From the NCBI GenBank assembly GCA_018646195.1, contig JABGVH010000127.1, positions 1 to 39,811 on the forward strand: a stretch of 39,811 bases of DNA, written 5' to 3'. Position numbers and translations under genes: made by a program. Positions 34,711 through 39,811 of this stretch are shown piece by piece. Every line of letters starts with the position of its first letter. Positions within the stretch are counted from its first letter, which is position 1. Source of the DNA: Halobacteriovoraceae bacterium (GTDB lineage Bacteria; Bdellovibrionota; Bacteriovoracia; Bacteriovoracales; Bacteriovoracaceae). The notes beneath the pieces were generated by a model that was not told the DNA's origin, did not search any database, and saw only the letters and a list, made by a program, of their open reading frames with translations.

Positions 34711-34739
34711 ATAATAAGCGTAAGTTTTGCGTAAGTCAA
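34711..34739 (-). promoter_or_regulatory. lexA promoter with direct-repeat operator
   Basis: Minus strand: -35 TTGACT (34739-34734), 17-base spacer, -10 TATTAT (34716-34711). ACTTACGC occurs twice, at 34736-34729 and 34725-34718, with an 11-base period, mostly filling the spacer. TTAC-N7-TTAC has the same spacing as the alphaproteobacterial LexA box GTTC-N7-GTTC. It is well placed for LexA autorepression. The -10 ends six bases before the ATG. Confidence 0.7.
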
Positions 34740-34758
34740 ACTTTTTTTTAAGGCCTAG

Positions 34759-36639
34759 CTAGGGAAGCAGATTATAGAGCTCATGAGCATCTTCAAAGAA
34801 AAAGCGGTGACCCGAGTGCTCTATAGGCCTTGGGATACCCCAGCTACTCGAGATGATTAGATCCTTTTTTGGGCCACGGTATTTTATTTTTTTAAACTGA
34901 ACATATTCTCCTTCAACAAAACTTCTTTTTTGACCAACCTCTGCCACAAGTAGGGAGGGGATAATGACATTAAAGGTGTCAGGGGTGAGGTAGATGCCCT
35001 GGCGTATCGCCGAGGTTAAGGATCGAACTTTTTCAAAATCATCTTTCTCAGTTTGTGCCTGATCAATTAGACGAATGAGTTTCGCCAATTGCTTGGCCAG
35101 CATTAATTTCTTAAGTGGGATTCTATTATTTCTCATTCTTTTGTTAGATCGGTCTTGATAAGAGGTACCGGCCAGTCGTTTCCAATAGCTAACGCTCTTG
35201 CCTTGGTCTCTTACGAGTCTTGCCCACAGCCTTTGTGAGTCAAAAGACAAGAGGTGATTAACCGCCTGGGGATAAAAATGAGTTCTTATTAAAATTTGAG
35301 CTTCTTGCGACAGGTGCTCCTGCTGTGCTTTTCTTTTTGGAATTGAGAAGTGATAGGGGTCTCCTACTAACTGATTGATCAGGTCTGGAAAGGTATTTTG
35401 AATTTCGGTTTTTCTCAAACTGCGATCAGTTGCCAAAAAAGTGAGTGTTAATAGAGGGTCTTTTAAACCGCCACCTTCTTTTGGTTGAGCAGTTAGAAAT
35501 ACCTGGCTCATATGAGTTTCGCTTCCTGCCAAAATATTATAAGTCGTTCGTTTGCGGTCCTCTATCTGGAAGCGAATGGTGTCAATCAGCTTATTGTCCC
35601 TTTCGTCGTAGTGGGACTCAGTAATCCGGTCTGATCTAAAAATGGATTTACTTGTGAAAAAACCCAACAAGGTAAAAAAGCGGAAACGGTGAACAAACTC
35701 TGATTCAATTAATCGTTTTGTTCCAACTTCCAAGGCCCTATCGTAATTATTGGCATGCATGATATCAGTAAGCGCTTTTTGACTCTCTAACTTCCTAGTT
35801 GGGTGCTCTAGGTCGAGTGTAATTTGATAGCGGGAAATGTCACCAATCTGGCTAGAAGCGGTCTGAATAGGAATAGCTAAGAGACCCATTTGAAATCCAA
35901 AATAAAGTCCTAGCTCATTGTATTTTGCCGAATCAACATAGACCTGTGCCTGGTTTTTTTGTTTTTTAGAGACGATGGTTCGCCCCATATTGACTCTGTT
36001 GTAAGTGAGATCGAGACCTAGAGGTACAGTGCCTCCATTGATCCGAATCCTGGCCTGGCCCTCTATAAAACTTTCTCTCATAAGCACGTACTTAGGCGGC
36101 AATTTTCCGCTCACCACTCGTAGCGGAAGTAGAAAATCTAGAATAAATCCGTGGTTAATAACCCCATCGGTCCTACTCTTGACGGGATAGACAAGAGTAA
36201 ATTGATGGATGTAGGCGGCGCTACCAGAGAGAACTACTCCAAGACCCAAGCGCAATCCTATTTTTAAAGTGTCTTTAACTAAGAAAAGGTCATTGCTATT
36301 TGTAGGCCTTGGGTTTTTCTCAACTGAGCGACTAAAACCTAATATAACCTCACTAACAATTCCCTCCTGAAGTCCGAAGGTCGCGCCTTCAATTGAAAAG
36401 GACTCAAAAGTCGAGAGCCCACCGCCAATAATATCGATTAATTTGGCGCGGATCTTTTTAAAGAGACTGGCATTTTGAAGGGTTTCATTGACCTGCTCGA
36501 AAGTGCTTTGGCTGCTTGAGGCAAATGGATAGAGCGGGGCCGGCGCCGCCTGCGTGTTTGTAATTAATAGCAGCTGCAAAAAGCACAAAAGCAGCAATTT
36601 TAAAAATGATATCTTTCTCATGAGGGGAGAGATTAGCAT
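34759..36639 (-). CDS. Large exported protein of unknown function
   Basis: At 626 residues it has a strong N-terminal signal (ISFLKLLLLCFLQLLLITNTQA). The mature part mixes a beta-rich region (about 75-300, with patterns like GLRLGLGVVLSGSAAYIHQF and LGLYFGFQMGLLAIPIQTAS) and a charged helical C-terminal half with many Lys/Arg. ATG 36639 has AAGG about 12 bases upstream; an ATG six codons later would give a shorter signal. No motif of a known family was recognised. It precedes lexA on the same strand, but lexA has its own promoter, so they are probably independent. Confidence 0.6.
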   Translation of the reverse strand: MLISPLMRKISFLKLLLLCFLQLLLITNTQAAPAPLYPFASSSQSTFEQVNETLQNASLFKKIRAKLIDIIGGGLSTFESFSIEGATFGLQEGIVSEVILGFSRSVEKNPRPTNSNDLFLVKDTLKIGLRLGLGVVLSGSAAYIHQFTLVYPVKSRTDGVINHGFILDFLLPLRVVSGKLPPKYVLMRESFIEGQARIRINGGTVPLGLDLTYNRVNMGRTIVSKKQKNQAQVYVDSAKYNELGLYFGFQMGLLAIPIQTASSQIGDISRYQITLDLEHPTRKLESQKALTDIMHANNYDRALEVGTKRLIESEFVHRFRFFTLLGFFTSKSIFRSDRITESHYDERDNKLIDTIRFQIEDRKRTTYNILAGSETHMSQVFLTAQPKEGGGLKDPLLTLTFLATDRSLRKTEIQNTFPDLINQLVGDPYHFSIPKRKAQQEHLSQEAQILIRTHFYPQAVNHLLSFDSQRLWARLVRDQGKSVSYWKRLAGTSYQDRSNKRMRNNRIPLKKLMLAKQLAKLIRLIDQAQTEKDDFEKVRSLTSAIRQGIYLTPDTFNVIIPSLLVAEVGQKRSFVEGEYVQFKKIKYRGPKKDLIISSSWGIPRPIEHSGHRFFFEDAHELYNLLP

Positions 36640-36851
36640 TTTTAGGGCCTTGTCATAATGCGTCGTGTAAACTTTGCTCGCCCAAATTCTATTGAACTTA
36701 TCAATACTTAGGCCCTTATTATTAGGCTAGGCTTATATATTTCATAAGTTACGAATGTAAGTAAAAGTCATTTGACGGTCTCATGGGCGAATCATAGTTT
36801 ATAGCCAATTTAAACAACCTAACACCCCCCATTTTGAGAAGGAGCTTTCTT
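36640..36851. promoter_or_regulatory. Divergent intergenic region with candidate promoters
   Basis: This AT-rich gap lies between two exported orphan genes. On the plus strand, TTGAAC (36692-36697) with TATTAT (36717-36722, spacer 19) and TTGACG (36772-36777) with TAGTTT (36795-36800, spacer 17) are possible promoters, neither convincing. A 17-codon ORF from 36659 lacks a ribosome site and is not called. Nothing else is seen. Confidence 0.3.
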
Positions 36852-37604
36852 ATGAGACGAACCGGAAAAATGCTACTAGTTCTTAGTTTTTACCTATCTA
36901 TCACTACAGGCCAGGCCATCGCAGGTCCGGTAAAATCACTTTCTTTTACCCAAACCAAGTTAGAGAAAATTGATATCGATCCCACTAAGGATCAAACTGA
37001 AGAATACAATACGATAGCGAGTATCGACGTCGAAGATATTACAGAAGAATTCCTAGAGGAAAACTTTGTTCTTTCCCGTAGAGATAAGGGACTTGGCGAA
37101 GTCATTATGACAGTTGAAAAATTACTGGCCCTTGGCAAAAAGATTTGGGCGATTATTGAAGCCGGACGACCAGTTGTTTCAACTGAAATGGGCCCGGCTA
37201 TTTCAGTGCTGCCTAATATAGACGGAACAGGTGGAACCTTTAATCAGATGGAAAATTGGTCTGCTCCGAGAGTTAGACGCTATAAAGTAACCTACAAGAA
37301 CCTTTTTGGAATGACTGTCATTGGCTTTACCTACACAGTCTATTTTCAACATAGTGGCTCCTTTCAAGGCGCTGGCGCTTACTTAACTGGGGTAGATGTA
37401 GAAGCTTCTGACGTAGAAGTCATGTGGGGCTTTGAATTTAATGCCGCCTCAAAATTAGTGACTATTACTAATGTTGGCTCGATAAAAGATCAAGTGGCCA
37501 CCGCCACTATCAAAATCTCCTATGCCGCAAAAAGCGTATTGAAAGAGATTAGAACTTCAGAGTCATTTTACGTAACGGGTAAAGGACTTATTCGAAAGCT
37601 TTAA
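36852..37604 (+). CDS. Exported protein of unknown function
   Basis: ATG 36852 follows AAGGAG by seven bases and opens a signal peptide (TGKMLLVLSFYLSITTGQAIA). The mature ~225 residues begin with a polar acidic segment (LEKIDIDPTKDQTEEYNTIA), then a helix (LGEVIMTVEKLLALGKKIWAI). After that comes an all-beta region (about 110-250) with alternating aromatic residues (VRRYKVTYKNLFGMTVIGFT, YTVYFQHSGSF) that looks like a compact beta-sandwich. No catalytic motif and no Cys is seen. A strong terminator follows, so it is monocistronic. No family recognised. Confidence 0.65.
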   Translation: MRRTGKMLLVLSFYLSITTGQAIAGPVKSLSFTQTKLEKIDIDPTKDQTEEYNTIASIDVEDITEEFLEENFVLSRRDKGLGEVIMTVEKLLALGKKIWAIIEAGRPVVSTEMGPAISVLPNIDGTGGTFNQMENWSAPRVRRYKVTYKNLFGMTVIGFTYTVYFQHSGSFQGAGAYLTGVDVEASDVEVMWGFEFNAASKLVTITNVGSIKDQVATATIKISYAAKSVLKEIRTSESFYVTGKGLIRKL

Positions 37605-37627
37605 GTAACTTATTAAATTTAAACGAT

Positions 37628-37659
37628 AAAGGCCTAAATCGAATTGATTTGGGCCTTTT
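37628..37659 (+). terminator. Rho-independent terminator
   Basis: AAAGGCCTAAATC pairs with GATTTGGGCCTTT through 13 pairs (one G-U) around GAATT, followed by a short T-run. Confidence 0.88.
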
Positions 37660-37731
37660 AAGTCTGTAGCTTTTTCATCCCACTAGGGGAATTATGAAAA
37701 ATAAACTATAGTGCCGCCATTGGGATGGGAT

Positions 37732-38616
37732 ATGAATATTATTAAGATTGGATTTCTTTTACTATTGCTGAGCATAGGCTCAGGGGCGATTGCCGCTCCT
37801 AAAAAGTCCCTGCTTCATGGCCAAGACTCACTCAATTTACCAACTGATAAAATCTTCCTGCGCTTAAAGGCCGAAAGAGCTGGTCTCATTATTTTTAGAA
37901 GAGACATCAGAAATGCCAAAGTGGAGTATTTTAGCGGCCCTGACAAATTAGGAGAGGGCACTACTGGAAAAAACGGAGTGTCAGTTTTTCCAATAAAAGA
38001 ACTCCCAATCGGTACTCATCAATTCACTGCTCAGTTTAAAAATAAGAAAAAATTCAGCGCCCTTCCAGCTAAGATTACGGTTACTGTGATTAGTGCTAAT
38101 CGGCCAGTGGCGATTAGCGATATTGACCATACAATCTCGAATATGGGTGCCAAAGACTTTCTCTTTAGGCCAATAGAAGAAATACCAACCCTTCCAAATG
38201 CAGTGGAAGGAATTGAATCCCTGGCCTTAAATCACCAAGTGGTTTATTTGACGGCAAGGGATGATACTTTTACTTCGAAGACTGATCGCTGGATGGAATA
38301 CAATCAATTTGTTGCAGGGCCAGTTTATTTTTGGGACTTTGGTTTTGGAAATGGTGTTCCAGGTAATCATGGAGAGTATAAAAGTGGCGTTATCGCCAGG
38401 ATGAAGAAAAAATTCAACAAAGTTTTAATTGGTGTCGGCGATAAACCCCATGATGTGGCAGCTTATCGTGAGCATGGACTTAGGGCCTATTACATCGGCA
38501 AGAACTTAGAAGAACCACTACCTAGCGGAACCATTATTATTAAAAGCTGGGATGCTATAACTGCTCACTTGAAGAAAAATCCTATCGGGTCATTAGCAGG
38601 GGATCCCACCCCTTAA
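37732..38616 (+). CDS. Exported App1-like HAD phosphatase
   Basis: A signal peptide (NIIKIGFLLLLLSIGSGAIA) is followed by a beta-sandwich-like segment (about 40-120, including GTTGKNGVSVFPIKELPIG). Then comes a HAD domain of the phosphatidate phosphatase App1/LNS2 type: motif I ISDIDHTISN with Asp130, Asp132 and Thr134, motif II VVYLTARDD, a Lys in the GVIARMKKK region, and motif IV GVGDKPHDVAAYREHGL. Family members dephosphorylate phosphatidate or similar phospholipids, so an envelope lipid substrate is plausible here. ATG 37732 is preferred over the upstream GTG at 37711 because it starts the signal directly. The stop overlaps the small lipoprotein on the other strand by three bases. Confidence 0.85.
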   Translation: MNIIKIGFLLLLLSIGSGAIAAPKKSLLHGQDSLNLPTDKIFLRLKAERAGLIIFRRDIRNAKVEYFSGPDKLGEGTTGKNGVSVFPIKELPIGTHQFTAQFKNKKKFSALPAKITVTVISANRPVAISDIDHTISNMGAKDFLFRPIEEIPTLPNAVEGIESLALNHQVVYLTARDDTFTSKTDRWMEYNQFVAGPVYFWDFGFGNGVPGNHGEYKSGVIARMKKKFNKVLIGVGDKPHDVAAYREHGLRAYYIGKNLEEPLPSGTIIIKSWDAITAHLKKNPIGSLAGDPTP

Positions 38617-38753
38617 TCGCACTTTGCGGGGCCCTGGAAATAGTCTGGATGTTCAGCATCTACATTCTTACAGTCTGAGGCGGGGCCTCTTTGAGGTGTA
38701 CTACTGCAGCTGACGGTAACAAATAAGCTAAGTAAGATTAAAAAACACTTCAT
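38613..38753 (-). CDS. Small Cys-containing lipoprotein (46 residues)
   Basis: ATG at 38753 is preceded by AGGAG eight bases upstream. MKCFLILLSLFVTVSCSSTP is a lipoprotein-like signal with Cys16 as the lipid site (box T-V-S-C, slightly atypical). The mature 31 residues contain two more Cys (SDCKNVDAEHPDYFQGPAKCD), which could form one disulfide. It resembles entericidin-like tiny lipoproteins only in size. It is too short for standard ORF calling and easy to miss. The stop overlaps the App1-like gene by three bases. The basic-protein gene 26 bases upstream on the same strand may be co-transcribed with it. Confidence 0.7.
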   Translation of the reverse strand: MKCFLILLSLFVTVSCSSTPQRGPASDCKNVDAEHPDYFQGPAKCD

Positions 38754-38779
38754 ATATATTCTCCTGAAAATTTCGTTCT

Positions 38780-39448
38780 TTATTTACGCCCGCGGCTAGC
38801 TCCTCGACGACCTCGCCTTTCACTTCGGTTGGAACTTCGCTGTTCTTTCCTGGCACTTCTATTGGAACTTCGCTGTTCTTTCCTGGCCTGGCGATTACCA
38901 CTTCTTTCTTCTCTTTTGGCCTGGCGATTACCTTTGCGCTCTTCACGGCGACTTTTTCTCTCTTCTCTCTTGGCCTGGCGTTTACCTTGGCGCTCTTCTC
39001 TCATGGCACGGCGTTTTTCTTGACGTTCCTCTCGTTTGGCCTGACGTTCCTCCCGTCTCTCTTGTCTATTGGCCTGGCGTTCGTCTTTTTTCTTTTTGCG
39101 ATTCTCTTGGCGACCCTCTCTGCGCTCACCACGTTCTCCGCGTCTCTCTTGTCTATTGGCCTGGCGTTCGTCTTTTTTCTCTTTGCGATTTTCTTGGCGA
39201 CCCTCTCTGCGCTCACCACGTTCACCGCGCCTCTCTTGTCTATTGGCCTGGCGTTCGTCTTTTTTCTTTTTGCGATTCTCCTGGCGGTCCGATTGGCGCT
39301 CTTCGCGGCGGGCCTTTCTCTCGTCACGGCGTTTTTGTCGCTCGGCCTTTCTATCCTGTCCAAAGTCAGCATTTTCATCTTGAGCAAATGCTGGGAAGGC
39401 AAGGGAGAGGCAGATAATAGAATGGAGAATTATTTTTAAAAGACCCAT
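38780..39448 (-). CDS. Secreted Arg-rich polycationic repeat protein
   Basis: ATG 39448 starts a signal peptide (LLKIILHSIICLSLAFPAFA). After a short acidic segment (QDENADFGQD) come about 190 residues composed almost entirely of Arg, Glu, Gln, Lys, Asn and Gly. The core is a 29-residue repeat (beginning ENRKKKKDERQANRQERRGE), about 2.7 copies, then degenerate REERQAKREERQ units, then an 11-residue Arg/Ser repeat (KEQRSSNRSAR). It follows the plan of the secreted basic proteins at 6778 and 8561: signal, acidic spacer, long basic rod. The frame is consistent and other-frame ORFs here are shadows of the repeat. Possibly polyanion-binding; no family recognised. Confidence 0.72.
   Translation of the reverse strand: MGLLKIILHSIICLSLAFPAFAQDENADFGQDRKAERQKRRDERKARREERQSDRQENRKKKKDERQANRQERRGERGERREGRQENRKEKKDERQANRQERRGERGERREGRQENRKKKKDERQANRQERREERQAKREERQEKRRAMREERQGKRQAKREERKSRREERKGNRQAKREERSGNRQARKEQRSSNRSARKEQRSSNRSERRGRRGASRGRK
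39061..39286. repeat. 87-bp tandem direct repeat (about 2.6 copies)
   Basis: Near-identical units begin at 39061, 39148 and 39235 (the last partial to about 39286). The 87-base period encodes 29 residues in frame, so copy-number change lengthens or shortens the basic rod without frameshift. A second 33-bp direct repeat (units at 38831 and 38864) lies near the 3' end of the same gene. Confidence 0.9.
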
Positions 39449-39515
39449 GGGGAACTCACTTTTTTTGAGGGGAAATATAATCACTTATCGGATTATGCCT
39501 CAGTTCCATTGAGTC

Positions 39516-39811
39516 TTATTTAAGATAGCGTAAGGTGTCTAAACCACATGCAGTGGGGGTTGATTGGTTTTGATAATTTGCCAATATTTTGAGTAACTTG
39601 AGGCCATAAGATGATTCGTAAGTACTACTTATAACGGCGTAGTATTTTAGCATATTGGCCTGATCGATAAGGCGGAAGGTTTCGCTTAGGCCATGGACGG
39701 TAGTGGGCTTTATTACCCAGGCCTTAAGGCAGGCGGGAAATTGTCCCTGCTCTAATATTGCTGGTAGGGACTCATCTAGTGCCAGCGCCATATCCTTAGG
39801 CCAGTCATAAG
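39516..39811 (-). CDS. menC: o-Succinylbenzoate synthase, C-terminal part (5' end outside window)
   Basis: The visible frame reads YDWPKDMALALDESL, then AWVIKPTTVHGLSETF, YYAVISSTYESSYGLKLL and PTACGLDTLRYL. These are the closing strands of MenC, a member of the enolase superfamily that dehydrates SHCHC to o-succinylbenzoate. The ALDESL acid and the IKP lysine fit the active site. The frame stays open to the window edge, so only about 98 residues are seen. It supplies the missing step between menH and menE, which lie 7 kb away. Confidence 0.9.
   Translation of the reverse strand, partial: YDWPKDMALALDESLPAILEQGQFPACLKAWVIKPTTVHGLSETFRLIDQANMLKYYAVISSTYESSYGLKLLKILANYQNQSTPTACGLDTLRYLK

Noticed and set aside
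34742-34770. CCTAGCTAGG palindrome near the end of the 34759 gene as a terminator
   Set aside because: On the gene's strand it is followed by an A-run, not a T-run, and overlaps the stop codon.
36659-36712. 17-codon ORF in the divergent intergenic region
   Set aside because: No ribosome binding site and too short to support.
39001-39439. Long open frames on both strands across the Arg-rich repeat gene
   Set aside because: They are shadows of the 87-bp repeat. Only the minus-strand frame from 39448 has a signal peptide and coherent composition.
39450-39500. GGAACT upstream of the Arg-rich gene as an ECF -35
   Set aside because: No CGTC or similar -10 at 15-17 bases downstream, so co-regulation with 6778 is not supported.
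1-39811. Mobile element, prophage or CRISPR
   Set aside because: No transposase, integrase, terminal repeats, phage structural gene or spaced repeat array seen; the tandem repeats found are intragenic coding repeats.

Overview
This window looks like chromosomal DNA from a low-to-moderate GC Gram-negative bacterium. Most genes carry signal peptides, there are at least two outer-membrane beta-barrel candidates, and Shine-Dalgarno sites and rho-independent terminators are conventional. The mix of many exported orphan proteins, dense two-component signalling, a menaquinone pathway (menE, menH, menC) and a LexA/DinB pair best fits the Bdellovibrionota, probably the Bacteriovorax/Halobacteriovorax side. 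That placement is inferred from gene content only. No tRNA, rRNA, CRISPR array, phage, transposase or plasmid gene was recognised.

Region 1 to about 6.6 kb: the 3' part of a large glycine/serine-rich envelope protein, then a tight three-gene operon. It encodes an AdoMet decarboxylase (SpeD) domain fused to a membrane domain, a membrane-attached spermidine-synthase-like enzyme, and a TPR plus beta-barrel outer-membrane protein. Region 6.7 to 9.7 kb: a secreted Arg/Lys-rich protein preceded by a sequence resembling an ECF-sigma promoter, then an ECF sigma factor, its membrane anti-sigma candidate and a second secreted Arg/Lys-rich protein, then a convergent exported START-domain protein. Region 9.7 to 16.4 kb: an astacin-type metalloprotease, a SixA-like phosphatase with a small upstream ORF, a Cys-rich tandem-repeat secreted protein, a hybrid histidine kinase with three receivers, a pseudo-receiver/cNMP-binding protein and a stand-alone receiver.

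Region 16.5 to 23.7 kb: three large exported proteins, two of them obvious tandem paralogues. All end in a Lys-rich stretch followed by a short conserved C-terminal motif that also closes the partial gene at the left edge. This family is the most novel-looking element here. Region 23.8 to 30.9 kb: hotdog thioesterase, murI, eno, an atypical membrane histidine-kinase-like protein, a degenerate 2H-phosphoesterase-like protein, an outer-membrane barrel protein, and an exported protein with a Gly-rich/TM/poly-Lys tail. Region 30.9 to 36.6 kb (minus strand): an apparent operon lexA-dinB-menE-menH with a well-formed promoter/operator just before lexA, and a large exported orphan upstream of it. Region 36.8 kb to the end: two exported proteins (one an App1-like HAD phosphatase), a small lipoprotein that is easy to miss, a third secreted Arg-rich protein with 87-bp tandem repeats, and the C-terminal part of menC.

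Two themes recur. The first is export of polycations: three secreted Arg/Lys-rich proteins, one of them apparently under ECF control, sit near a membrane polyamine-synthesis operon. The second is a set of strong -10 hexamers placed six bases before start codons, suggesting leaderless mRNAs for lexA, murI and the ECF sigma gene.
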